A stretch of DNA of 64,000 bases from contig NC_135021.1 in NCBI RefSeq assembly GCF_051020955.1, positions 9,334,462-9,398,461 of the forward strand. Direction: 5' to 3'. The notes beneath the pieces were generated by a model. The model was not told where the DNA came from. It ran no database searches and saw only the letters and a program-made list of their open reading frames with translations. The stretch's first letter is position 1. Each line of letters starts with the position of its first letter. Source of the stretch: Megalopta genalis. Lineage: Eukaryota; Arthropoda; Insecta; Hymenoptera; Halictidae. This document shows, in pieces, positions 25,645-38,900 of the stretch. Both the position numbers and the translations under genes were made by a program.

Positions 25645-28600
25645 GCATGGATTTGAAGCTAAACCTTCATACATCGCATTGATTTGAAGCTAAATCATGT
25701 GATTCGCTTGGATTTGAAGCTGACTCGTTTGATTCGTCTGCATTTGAAGCTATATCACTTGTATCGCTAGTATCTGAAGCTAAATCATTTGTTTCGCATG
25801 GATTTGAAGCTAATCCTTCTACATCGTATTGATTTAAAGCTGAATCATGTGTTTCGCATGGATTTGAAGCTAACTCGTCAGCTTCGTCTGCATTTGAAGC
25901 TATATCACTTATATCGCTAGTATCTGAAGCTAAATCATTTGTTTCGCATGGATTTGAAGCTAAACTTTCTACATAGCATTGATTTGCAGCTAAATCATGT
26001 GTTTCGCTTGGATATGAAGCTAACTCGTTTGTTTCCGTCTGCATTTGAAACTATATCACTTATATCCCAAGTTTTGAAGCTAAATCATTTGTTTCGCATG
26101 GATTTGAAGCTAAACCTTCATACATCGCATTGCTTTGAAGCTAAATCATGTAATTCGCTTGGATTTGAAGCTGACTCGTTTGTTTCGTCTGCATTTGAAG
26201 CTATATCACTTGTATCGCTAGTATCTGAAGCTAATTCATTTTTTTCGCATGGATTTGAAGCTAAACTTTCTACATCGCATTGATTTGAAGCTAAATCATG
26301 TGATTCGCTTGGATTGGAAGCTACCTCGTTTGTTTCGTCTGCATTTGAAGCTGTATCACTTATATTGCAAGTATCTGAAGCTATATCATTTGTGTCTCAT
26401 GGATTTGAAGCTAAACCTTCTACATAGTATTGATTTGCAGCTAAATCGTGTGTTCCACATCGATTTGAAGCTAACTCGTTTGTTTTCTACATTTGAAGCT
26501 ATATCACATATATCCCAAGTGTTTGAAGCGCAATCATTTGCTTCGCATGGATTTGAAGCTAATCATTCTACATCGCATTGATTTGAAGCTAAATCATGTG
26601 TTTAGCATGGATTTGAAGCTAACTCGTTAGTTTCGTCTGCATTTGAAGCTATATCACTTACATCCCAAGCGATTGAAAGTAAATCATTTGTTTCGCATGG
26701 ATTTCAAGCTAAACCTTCTACATCGCATTGATTTGAAGCTAAATCATTTGTTTCGCATTGGTTTGAAGCTAAACCTTATACATCGTATCGATTTGAAGCT
26801 AAATGATATGTGTCGCATGGATTTTGAAGCTATCCCGTTTGATTCGTCTCCATTTGCAGCTATATCACTTATATCACAAGTGTTTGAAGCTAAATCATTT
26901 GTTTCGCTTGAATTTGTAGCTATCTCTTCTACATCGCTTTGATTTGAAGTTAAATCATTTGTGTCGCATGGATTTGAAGCTCACTCGTTTTTTTCGCCTG
27001 CATTTGAAGCTATATCACTTATATCGCTAGTATCTGAAGATAAATCATTTGTTTCGTCTGGATTTGAAGTTAAACCTTCTAAATCGCACTGATTTGAAGC
27101 TAAATCGTGTGATTAGATTGGATTTGAATTTAACTCGTTTGTTTCCCCTGCATTTGAAACTATATCACTAAATATCGCAACTATCTGATGTTAAATCGTT
27201 TGTTTCGCATGGATTTGAAGCTAAACCTTCTACATCGCATTGATTTCCTGCTAAATCATGTGACTCGCTTGGATTGGAAGCTAACTCGTTTGTTTTGTCT
27301 GCATTTGAAGCTGTATCACTTATATTGCAAGTATCTGAAGCTATATCATTTGTGTCTCATGGATTTGAAGCTAAACCTTCTACATAGCATTGATTTGCAG
27401 CTAAATCGTGTGTTTCGCATCGATTTGAAGCTAACTCGTTTGTTTTCTACATTTGAAGCTATATCACATATATCCCAAGTGTTTGAAGCTCAATCATTTG
27501 CTTCGCATGGATTTGAAGCTAATCCTTCTACATCGCATTGATTTGAAGCTAAATTATGTGTTTCGCATGGATTTGGAGCTAACTCCTTTGTTTCCCCTGC
27601 ATTTGAAGCTATATCACTTATATCGCAAGTATCTGAATCTAAATCATTTGTGTCTCATGGATTTGAAGCAAAACCTTTTACATAGCAGCGATTTGCAGCT
27701 AAATCATGTGATTCGCTTGCATTTAAAGCTAACTCGTTTGTTTCCCCTGCATTTGAAGCTATATCACTTATATCGCAAGTATCTAAAGCTAAATCATTTG
27801 TTTCGCATGGATTTGAAGCTAAACCTTCATACATCGCATTGATTTGAAGCTAAATCATGTGATTCGCTTGGATTTGAAGCTGACTCGTTTGATTCGTCTG
27901 CATTTGAAGCTATATCACTTGTATCGCTAGTATCTGAAGCTAATTCATTTTTTTCGCATGGATTTGAAGCTAAACTTTCTACATCGCATTGATTTGAAGC
28001 TAAATCATGTGATTCGCTTGGATTGGAAGCTACCTCGTTTGTTTCGTCTCCATTTGAAGATATATCACTTAAATCCCAAGTGTTTGAAGATAAATCATTT
28101 GTTTCGCATGGATTTCAAGCTAAACCTTCAACATAGCATTGATTTAATGCTAAATCATGTGTTTCGCTTGGTTTGGAAGCTAACTCGTTTGTTTCCGTCT
28201 GCATTTGAAACTATATCACTTATATCCCAAGTTTTGAAGCTAAATCATTTGTTTCGCATGGATTTGAAGCTAATCCTTCTACATCGTATTGATTTAAAGC
28301 TGAATCATGTGTTTCGCATGGATTTGAAGCTAACTCGTCAGCTTCGTCTGTATTTGAAGCTATATCACTTATATCGCTAGTATCTGAAGCTAAATCATTT
28401 GTTTCGCATGGATTTGAACCTAAACCTTCATACATCGCATTGCTTTGAAGCTAAATCATGTGTTTCGCATGGATTTGTAGCTAAACCTTCTACATCGCAT
28501 TGATTTGCAGCTAAATCATGTGTTTCGTATGGATTTGATGCTAACTCGTTCGTTTCGCCAGCATTTGGTGCTATATGACAAATATCGCAAGTGTATGAAG

Positions 28601-30866
28601 CTAAATCATTTGTTTCGCAGGAATTTGAAGCTAAACCTTCTATATCATATCGATTTGAAGCTAAATCATATGTATCGCATGGATTTTGAAGCTATCCCAT
28701 TTGATTCGTCTGCATTTGCAGCTATATCACTTATATCCCAAGTGTTTGAAGCTAAATCACTTGTTTCGCATGGGTTTGAAGCTAAACCTTCTACATCGCA
28801 TTGATTTGAAGATTAATTATGTGTTTCGCTTGTATATGAAGCTAAGCCTTCTATTTCGCATGGCTTTAAAGCTAAATGATGTGTATCGCATGGATTTTGA
28901 AGCGAACTCGTTTGGTTCGTCTGCATTTGAAGCTATATCACTTATATCCCAAGTGTCTGATGCTAAATCATTTGTTTCGCATGGATTTGAAGCTAAACCT
29001 TCTACATCGTATTGATTTGAAGCTGAAACATTTGTTTTGCATGGATTTGAAGCTAAGCCTTCTATTTCGCATGGATTGAAAGCTAAATGATGTGAATCGC
29101 ATGGATTTTGAAGCTAACTCGCTTGATTCGTCTGCATTTGAAGCTATATCACTTATATCCCAAGTGTTTGGTGCTGAATCATTTGTTTCGCATGGAATTG
29201 ACGCTAAACCTTCTACACCGCATTGATTTGCAGCTAAATCATGTGTTTCGCATGGATTTGTAGCTAACTCGTTCGTTTCGCCTGCATTTGGTGCTATATC
29301 ACTTATATCGCAAGTGTTTGAAGCTAAATCATTTGTTTCGCATGGAATTGAAGCTAAACCTTCCATATCATATCGATTTGAAGCTAAATGATATGTATCG
29401 CATGGATTTTGAAGCTATCCCATTTGATTCGACTGCATTTGCAGCTATATCACTTCTATCCCAAGTGTTTGATGCTAAATCATTTGTTTCGCATGGACTT
29501 GGCGCTAAACCTTCTACATCGCAATGATTTGCAGCTAAATCATGTGTTTCGCATGGATTTGAAGCTAACTTGTTCGTTTCGCCTGGATTTGATGCTATAT
29601 CACTTATATCGCAAGTGTTTGAAGCAAAATCATTTGTTTCGCATGGATTTGAAGCTAATCCTTCTACATCATATCGATTTGATGCTGAATGATATTATCG
29701 CATGGATTTTGAAGCTATTCCATTTGATTCGTCTGCATTTGCAGCGATATCACTTATATCACAATTGTTTGAAGCTAAATCACTCGTTTCGCATGGATTT
29801 GAAGCTAAACCTTCTACATCGCATTGATTTGAAGATTAATTATGTGTTTCGCTTGGATATGAAGCTAAGCCTTCTATTTCGCATGGCTTTAAAGCTAAAT
29901 GATGTGTATCGCATGGATTTTGAAGCTAACTCGCTTGATTCGTCTGCATTTGAAGCTATATCACTTATATCCTAAGTGTTTGATGCTGAATCATTTGTTT
30001 CGCATGGATTTGACGCTAAACCTTCTACATCGCATTGATTTGAAGTTAAATCATGTGTTTCGCTTGGATTTGAAGCTAATCCTTCTACATCGAATTGATT
30101 TGAAGATAAACCATGTGTTTTGCTTGGATTTCATGCTAACTCGTTCGTTTCGCCTGCATTTAATGCTATATCACTTATATCGCAAGTATCTGTAGCTAAA
30201 TCATTTGTTTCGCACTGATTTGAAGCTAAACCTTCTACATCGTATTGATTTGAAGCTAACTCATTTGTTTCGCATGGACTTGGCGCTGAACCTTCTACAT
30301 CGCAATGATTTGCAGCTAAATCATGTGTGTCGCATGGATTTGAAGCTAACTTGTTCGTTTCGCCTGCATTTGATGCTATATCACTTATATCGCAAGTGTT
30401 TGAAGCAAAATCATTTGTTTCGCATGGATTTGAAGCTAATCCTTCTACATCATATCGATTTGAAGCTGAATGATATTATCGCATGGATTTTGAAGCTATT
30501 CCATTTGATTCGTCTGCATTTGCAGCGATATCACTTATATCACAAGTGTTTGAAGCTAAATCATTTGTTTCGCATGGATTTGAAGCTAAACCTTCTACAT
30601 CGCATTGATTTGAAGCTTATCGTGTGATTCGCTTGGATTTGATGCTAGCTCGTTTGTTTCGCCTGCATTTGATGCTATATCACTTATATCACAAGTGTTT
30701 GATGCTAAATCATTTGTTTCGCATGGATTTGAAGCTAAACCTTCTACATCGTATCGATTTGAAGCTAAATGATATTATCGCATGGATTTTGAAGCTATTC
30801 CATTTGATTCGTCTGCATTTGCAGCTATATCACTTATATCATAATTGTTTGAAGCTAAATCACTTG
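25645..30866. repeat. Duplicated block X, copy 1
   Basis: Matches 35,965-41,337. The offset is 10,320 bp for the first 0.3 kb and 10,471 bp from about 25,930 on, because copy 2 holds one extra 151-bp higher-order unit. I saw only scattered single-base differences over 5 kb, for example GATTTGATGC versus GATTTGAAGC at 28,538/39,009. The block holds a subfamily with GATATTATCGCATGG, CAATTGTTTGAAGC and GTGTTTGATGC units from about 28,500 on. Confidence 0.9.
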
Positions 30867-32139
30867 TTTCGCATGGATTTGAAGCTAAACCTTCTACATC
30901 GCATTCATTTGAAGATTAATTATGTGTTTCGCTTGTATATGAAGCTAAGCCTTCTATTTCGCATGGCTTTAAAGCTAAATGATGTGTATCGCATGGATTT
31001 TGAAGCGAACTCGTTTGGTTCGTCTGCATTTGAAGCTATATCACTTATATCCCAAGTGTTTGATGCTAAATCATTTGTTTCGCATCGATTTGAAGCTATG
31101 CCTTCTACTTCGCATTGATTTGAAGCTAAATCATTTGTGTCGCATGGATTTGAAGCTAAACCTTCTACATCGCATTGATTTGAAGCATATCGTGTGATTC
31201 GCTTGGATTTGATGCTAACTCGTTTGTTTCGCCTGCATTTGAAGCTATACAGCCTATATCCCAAGTGTTTGAAGCTCAATCATTTGTTTTGCATGGATTT
31301 GAAGCTAAACCTTCTACATCGCATTGATTTGAAGCTAAATCATGTGTTTCGTTTGGATTTGAAACTATACATTCTACATCGCTTTGATATGAAGCTAAAT
31401 CATGTATCTTGCATGGTATTGATGCTAACTCGTTTGTTTCCCCTGCATTTGAAGCTATTTCAGTTATATCGCAAGTATCTAATGCTAAATCATGTGTTTC
31501 GCTTGGATTTGAAGCTAAATCTTCTACATCGCATTGATTTTCAGATAAATCGTGTGTTTTGCATGGCTTTGAAGCTAACTCGTTTTTTCGTCTGCATTTG
31601 AAGCTATATCACATATATCCCAAGTGGTTGAAGCTCAATCATTTGCTTCGCATGGATTTGAAGTTAATCCATCTACATCGCATTGATTTAAAGCTAAATC
31701 GTGTGTTTCGCTTGGATTGGAAACTAGCTCGTTTATTTCGTCTGCATTTGAAGCAATATCACTTATATCGCAAGTATCTGAAGCTAAATCATTGGTTTCG
31801 CATGCATTTGAACCTAAACATTCTACATCGCATAGATTTGAAGCTAGCTCGTTTGCTTCGTCTGCAGTGGAAGCAATATCACTTATATCGCAAGTATTTG
31901 AAGAAAAATCATGTGTTTTGAATGGAATTGAAACTAACTCGTTTGTTTCGACTGCATTTGAAGCTATATTACTTATATCGCAAGTATCTGAAGCTAAATC
32001 ATATGTTTCGCTTGGATTTGAAGCTAAACCTTCTACATCGCATTGATTTGAAGATAAATTATGTGTTTCGCATGGATTTGAAGGTAATTCGTTAGTTTCG
32101 CCTGCATTTGAAGCTATATCACTTATATCGCAAGTATCT

Positions 32140-32313
32140 GATGCAAGTCATTTGTGTCGCATGGATTTGAAGCTAAACCTTACACATCGCTTTGGTTTGA
32201 AACTAAATCTTGCACATCGCATTGGTTTGAAGCTAAACCTTCCACATCGCATTGTTTTGAAGCTAAATAATGTGTTTCGTATGGAGTTGAAGCTAGCACG
32301 TTTGTTTCGTCTG
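32140..32313. repeat. R marker block in Y1, first
   Basis: The 29-bp opening unit, GTGCACATC-family units (here CTTGCACATCGC), the AAATAATG unit and GGAGTTGAAGCTAGCACG appear in the standard order. This copy has CCTTACACATCGC and the AAACTAAATCTTGC form, shared with 34,897 and 41,832. Confidence 0.85.
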
Positions 32314-32949
32314 CATTTGAAGTTATATCACTTATATCGCAAGTATCTGAAGCTGAATCATTTGTTTCGCATTGATTTGAAGATAATCCTTCTACTGCGC
32401 ATTGATGTGAACCTAAATCATGTGTTTTGCATGGATTTGAAGCTAAATCATGTGTTTCGCTTGGATTTGAAGCTAAACCGTCTACGTCCCATTGATTTGA
32501 AACTAAATCATGTTTTTTGCATGGAATTGATGCTAACTCGTTTGTTTCTCCTGCATTTGAAGCTATATCACTTATATCGCAAGTATCTGAACCTAAATCA
32601 TTTGTTTCGCATGAATTTGTAGCTAAGCCTTCTACTTCGCATGGATTTAAAGCTAAATGATGTGTACCGCATGTATTTTGAAGCTATCGCGTTTGATTCG
32701 TCTGCATTTGATGCTACATCACTTTTATCGCAAGCATCTGAACCTAAATCATTTGTTTCGCATGGATTTGAAGCTAAACCTTCTACATCGTAATGATTTG
32801 AAGCTGAATCATTTGTTTTGCATGGATTTGAAGCTAAGCCTTCTACTTCGCGTTGATTTGAAGCTAAAGCATGTGTTTCGTTTGGATTTGAAGCTACTTC
32901 GTTTGTTTCGCCTGCATTTGAAGCTATATCACTTATATCGCAAGTATCT

Positions 32950-33123
32950 GATGCAAGTCATTTGAGTCGCATGGATTTGAAGCTAAACCTTACAAATCGC
33001 ATTGGTTTGAAGCTAAATCGTGCACATCGCATTGGTTTGAAGCTAAACCTTCCACATCGCATTGTTTTGAAGCTAAATAATGTGTTTCGTATGGAGTTGA
33101 AGCTAGCACGTTTGTTTCGTCTG
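32950..33123. repeat. R marker block in Y1, second
   Basis: Same ordered tags, with the TTGAGTCGC form. Paired with the block 810 bp upstream in the same way as the two blocks at 2,348 and 3,278 (930 bp apart), so the pair was duplicated as a unit. Confidence 0.85.
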
Positions 33124-33322
33124 CATTTGAAGTTATATCACTTATATCGCAAGTATCTGAAGCTGAATGATTTGTTTCGCATGGATTTGAAGATAAGCCT
33201 TCTACTTCGCATTGATTTAAAGCTAAATCATGTGTTTAGCATGGATTTGAAGCTAACTCGTTAGTTTCGTCTGCATTTGAAGCTATATCACTTATATCGC
33301 TAGTATCTGAAGCTAAATAATT

Positions 33323-35960
33323 TGTTTCGCATGGATTTGAAGCTAAACCTTCTACATCGCATTGATTTGAAGCTTATCGTGTGATTCGCTTGGATTTGAT
33401 GCTAGCTCGTTTGTTTCGCCTGCATTTGATGCTATATCACTTATATCACAAGTGTTTGATGCTAAATCATTTGTTTCGCATGGATTTGAAGCTAAACCTT
33501 CTACATCGTATCGATTTGAAGCTAAATGATATTATCGCATGGATTTTGAAGCTATTCCATTTGATTCGTCTGCATTTGCAGCTATATCACTTATATCATA
33601 ATTGTTTGAAGCTAAATCACTTGTTTCGCATGGATTTGAAGCTAAACCTTCTACATCGCATTCATTTGAAGATTAATTATGTGTTTCGCTTGTATATGAA
33701 GCTAAGCCTTCTATTTCGCATGGCTTTAAAGCTAAATGATGTGTATCGCATGGATTTTGAAGCGAACTCGTTTGGTTCGTCTGCATTTGAAGCTATATCA
33801 CTTATATCCCAAGTGTTTGATGCTAAATCATTTGTTTCGCATCGATTTGAAGCTATGCCTTCTACTTCGCATTGATTTGAAGCTAAATCATTTGTGTCGC
33901 ATGGATTTGAAGCTAAACCTTCTACATCGCATTGATTTGAAGCATATCGTGTGATTCGCTTGGATTTGATGCTAACTCGTTTGTTTCGCCTGCATTTGAA
34001 GCTATACAGCCTATATCCCAAGTGTTTGAAGCTCAATCATTTGTTTTGCATGGATTTGAAGCTAAACCTTCTACATCGCATTGATTTGAAGCTAAATCAT
34101 GTGTTTCGTTTGGATTTGAAACTATACATTCTACATCGCTTTGATATGAAGCTAAATCATGTATTTTGCATGGTATTGATGCTAACTCGTTTGTTTCCCC
34201 TGCATTTGAAGCTATTTCAGTTATATCGCAAGTATCTAATGCTAAATCATGTGTTTCGCTTGGATTTGAAGCTAAATCTTCTACATCGCATTGATTTTCA
34301 GATAAATCGTGTGTTTTGCATGGCTTTGAAGCTAACTCGTTTTTTCGTCTGCATTTGAAGCTATATCACATATATCCCAAGTGGTTGAAGCTCAATCATT
34401 TGCTTCGCATGGATTTGAAGTTAATCCATCTACATCGCATTGATTTAAAGCTAAATCGTGTGTTTCGCTTGGATTGGAAACTAGCTCGTTTATTTCGTCT
34501 GCATTTGAAGCAATATCACTTATATCGCAAGTATCTGAAGCTAAATCATTGGTTTCGCATGCATTTGAACCTAAACATTCTACATCGCATAGATTTGAAG
34601 CTAGCTCGTTTGCTTCGTCTGCAGTGGAAGCAATATCACTTATATCGCAAGTATTTGAAGAAAAATCATGTGTTTTGAATGGAATTGAAACTAACTCGTT
34701 TGTTTCGACTGCATTTGAAGCTATATTACTTATATCGCAAGTATCTGAAGCTAAATCATATGTTTCGCTTGGATTTGAAGCTAAACCTTCTACATCGCAT
34801 TGATTTGAAGATAAATTATGTGTTTCGCATGGATTTGAAGGTAATTCGTTAGTTTCGCCTGCATTTGAAGCTATATCACTTATATCGCAAGTATCTGATG
34901 CAAGTCATTTGTGTCGCATGGATTTGAAGCTAAACCTTACACATCGCTTTGGTTTGAAACTAAATCTTGCACATCGCATTGGTTTGAAGCTAAACCTTCC
35001 ACATCGCATTGTTTTGAAGCTAAATAATGTGTTTCGTATGGAGTTGAAGCTAGCACGTTTGTTTCGTCTGCATTTGAAGTTATATCACTTATATCGCAAG
35101 TATCTGAAGCTGAATCATTTGTTTCGCATTGATTTGAAGATAATCCTTCTACTGCGCATTGATGTGAACCTAAATCATGTGTTTTGCATGGATTTGAAGC
35201 TAAATCATGTGTTTCGCTTGGATTTGAAGCTAAACCGTCTACGTCCCATTGATTTGAAACTAAATCATGTTTTTTGCATGGAATTGATGCTAACTCGTTT
35301 GTTTCTCCTGCATTTGAAGCTATATCACTTATATCGCAAGTATCTGAACCTAAATCATTTGTTTCGCATGAATTTGTAGCTAAGCCTTCTACTTCGCATG
35401 GATTTAAAGCTAAACCTTCTACATCGTAATGATTTGAAGCTGAATCATTTGTTTTGCATGGATTTGAAGCTAAGCCTTCTACTTCGCGTTGATTTGAAGC
35501 TAAAGCATGTGTTTCGTTTGGATTTGAAGCTACTTCGTTTGTTTCGCCTGCATTTGAAGCTATATCACTTATATCGCAAGTATCTGATGCAAGTCATTTG
35601 AGTCGCATGGATTTGAAGCTAAACCTTACAAATCGCATTGGTTTGAAGCTAAATCGTGCACATCGCATTGGTTTGAAGCTAAACCTTCCACATCGCATTG
35701 TTTTGAAGCTAAATAATGTGTTTCGTATGGAGTTGAAGCTAGCACGTTTGTTTCGTCTGCATTTGAAGTTATATCACATATATCGCAAGTATCTGAAGCT
35801 GAATGATTTGTTTCGCATGGATTTGAAGATAAGCCTTCTACTTCGCATTGATTTAAAGCTAAATCATGTGTTTAGCATGGATTTGAAGCTAACTCGTTAG
35901 TTTCGTCTGCATTTGAAGCTATATCACTTATATCGCTAGTATCTGAAGCTAAATAATTTG
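33323..35960. repeat. Tandem block Y2, with a 121-bp internal deletion
   Basis: Copy of Y1. The offset is 2,757 bp up to about 35,405 and 2,636 bp after it. This copy has therefore lost 121 bp (three 30-bp units and one 31-bp unit) that lie at about 32,655-32,775 in Y1. The junction joins GATTTAAAGCTAAA directly to CCTTCTACATCGTAATG. R blocks are at 34,897-35,070 and 35,586-35,759. One further difference is CACATATATCGC at 35,773 versus CACTTATATCGC in Y1. Confidence 0.92.
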
Positions 35961-35964
35961 TTTC

Positions 35965-38900
35965 GCATGGATTTGAAGCTAAACCTTCATACATCGCATT
36001 GATTTGAAGCTAAATCATGTGATTCGCTTGGATTTGAAGCTGACTCGTTTGATTCGTCTGCATTTGAAGCTATATCACTTGTATCGCTAGTATCTGAAGC
36101 TAAATCATTTGTTTCGCATGGATTTGAAGCTAATCCTTCTACATCGTATTGATTTAAAGCTGAATCATGTGTTTCGCATGGATTTGAAGCTAACTCGTCA
36201 GCTTCGTCTGCATTTGAAGCTATATCACTTATATCGCTAGTATCTGAAGCTAAATCATTTGTTTCGCATGGATTTGAACCTAAACCTTCATACATCGCAT
36301 TGCTTTGAAGCTAAATCATGTGTTTCGCTTGGATTTAATGCTAACTCGTTTGTTTCCCCTGCATTTGAAGCTATATCACTTATATCGCAAGTATCTAAAG
36401 CTAAATCATTTGTTTCGCATGGATTTGAAGCTAAACTTTCTACATAGCATTGATTTGCAGCTAAATCATGTGTTTCGCTTGGATATGAAGCTAACTCGTT
36501 TGTTTCCGTCTGCATTTGAAACTATATCACTTATATCCCAAGTTTTGAAGCTAAATCATTTGTTTCGCATGGATTTGAAGCTAAACCTTCATACATCGCA
36601 TTGCTTTGAAGCTAAATCATGTAATTCGCTTGGATTTGAAGCTGACTCGTTTGTTTCGTCTGCATTTGAAGCTATATCACTTGTACCGCTAGTATCTGAA
36701 GCTAATTCATTTTTTTCGCATGGATTTGAAGCTAAACTTTCTACATCGCATTGATTTGAAGCTAAATCATGTGATTCGCTTGGATTGGAAGCTACCTCGT
36801 TTGTTTCGTCTGCATTTGAAGCTGTATCACTTATATTGCAAGTATCTGAAGCTATATCATTTGTGTCTCATGGATTTGAAGCTAAACCTTCTACATAGTA
36901 TTGATTTGCAGCTAAATCGTGTGTTCCACATCGATTTGAAGCTAACTCGTTTGTTTTCTACATTTGAAGCTATATCACATATATCCCAAGTGTTTGAAGC
37001 GCAATCATTTGCTTCGCATGGATTTGAAGCTAATCATTCTACATCGCATTGATTTGAAGCTAAATCATGTGTTTAGCATGGATTTGAAGCTAACTCGTTA
37101 GTTTCGTCTGCATTTGAAGCTATATCACTTATATCCCAAGCGATTGAAAGTAAATCATTTGTTTCGCATGGATTTCAAGCTAAACCTTCTACATCGCATT
37201 GATTTGAAGCTAAATCATTTGTTTCGCATTGGTTTGAAGCTAAACCTTATACATCGTATCGATTTGAAGCTAAATGATATGTGTCGCATGGATTTTGAAG
37301 CTATCCCGTTTGATTCGTCTCCATTTGCAGCTATATCACTTATATCACAAGTGTTTGAAGCTAAATCATTTGTTTCGCTTGAATTTGTAGCTATCTCTTC
37401 TACATCGCTTTGATTTGAAGTTAAATCATTTGTGTCGCATGGATTTGAAGCTCACTCGTTTTTCTCGCCTGCATTTGAAGCTATATCACTTATATCGCTA
37501 GTATCTGAAGATAAATCATTTGTTTCGCCTGGATTTGAAGTTAAACCTTCTAAATCGCACTGATTTGAAGCTAAATCGTGTGATTAGATTGGATTTGAAT
37601 TTAACTCGTTTGTTTCCCCTGCATTTGAAACTATATCACTAAATATCGCAACTATCTGATGTTAAATCGTTTGTTTCGCATGGATTTGAAGCTAAACCTT
37701 CTACATCGCATTGATTTCCTGCTAAATCATGTGACTCGCTTGGATTGGAAGCTAACTCGTTTGTTTTGTCTGCATTTGAAGCTGTATCACTTATATTGCA
37801 AGTATCTGAAGCTATATCATTTGTGTCTCATGGATTTGAAGCTAAACCTTCTACATAGCATTGATTTGCAGCTAAATCGTGTGTTTCGCATCGATTTGAA
37901 GCTAACTCGTTTGTTTTCTACATTTGAAGCTATATCACATATATCCCAAGTGTTTGAAGCTCAATCATTTGCTTCGCATGGATTTGAAGCTAATCCTTCT
38001 ACATCGCATTGATTTGAAGCTAAATTATGTGTTTCGCATGGATTTGGAGCTAACTCCTTTGTTTCCCCTGCATTTGAAGCTATATCACTTATATCGCAAG
38101 TATCTGAATCTAAATCATTTGTGTCTCATGGATTTGAAGCAAAACCTTTTACATAGCAGCGATTTGCAGCTAAATCATGTGATTCGCTTGCATTTAAAGC
38201 TAACTCGTTTGTTTCCCCTGCATTTGAAGCTATATCACTTATATCGCAAGTATCTAAAGCTAAATCATTTGTTTCGCATGGATTTGAAGCTAAACCTTCA
38301 TACATCGCATTGATTTGAAGCTAAATCATGTGATTCGCTTGGATTTGAAGCTGACTCGTTTGATTCGTCTGCATTTGAAGCTATATCACTTGTATCGCTA
38401 GTATCTGAAGCTAATTCATTTTTTTCGCATGGATTTGAAGCTAAACTTTCTACATCGCATTGATTTGAAGCTAAATCATGTGATTCGCTTGGATTGGAAG
38501 CTACCTCGTTTGTTTCGTCTCCATTTGAAGATATATCACTTAAATCCCAAGTGTTTGAAGATAAATCATTTGTTTCGCATGGATTTCAAGCTAAACCTTC
38601 AACATAGCATTGATTTAATGCTAAATCATGTGTTTCGCTTGGTTTGGAAGCTAACTCGTTTGTTTCCGTCTGCATTTGAAACTATATCACTTATATCCCA
38701 AGTTTTGAAGCTAAATCATTTGTTTCGCATGGATTTGAAGCTAATCCTTCTACATCGTATTGATTTAAAGCTGAATCATGAGTTTCGCATGGATTTGAAG
38801 CTAACTCGTCAGCTTCGTCTGTATTTGAAGCTATATCACTTATATCGCTAGTATCTGAAGCTAAATCATTTGTTTCGCATGGATTTGAACCTAAACCTTC

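Larger units (their letters stand above)
30566..33322. repeat. Tandem block Y1
   Basis: Head-to-tail copy of the next block, offset 2,757 bp (30,624 to 33,381; 32,152 to 34,909). Its first 0.3 kb overlaps the end of block X. Tags are GAAGCTTATCGTGTG, GTATACAGCC-like CTATACAGCCTATATCCC, TCGTTTTTTCGTCTGC, GCATGCATTTGAACC, and two R marker blocks. One difference seen is CATGTATCTTGC (Y1) versus CATGTATTTTGC (Y2) near 31,397/34,154. Confidence 0.92.
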
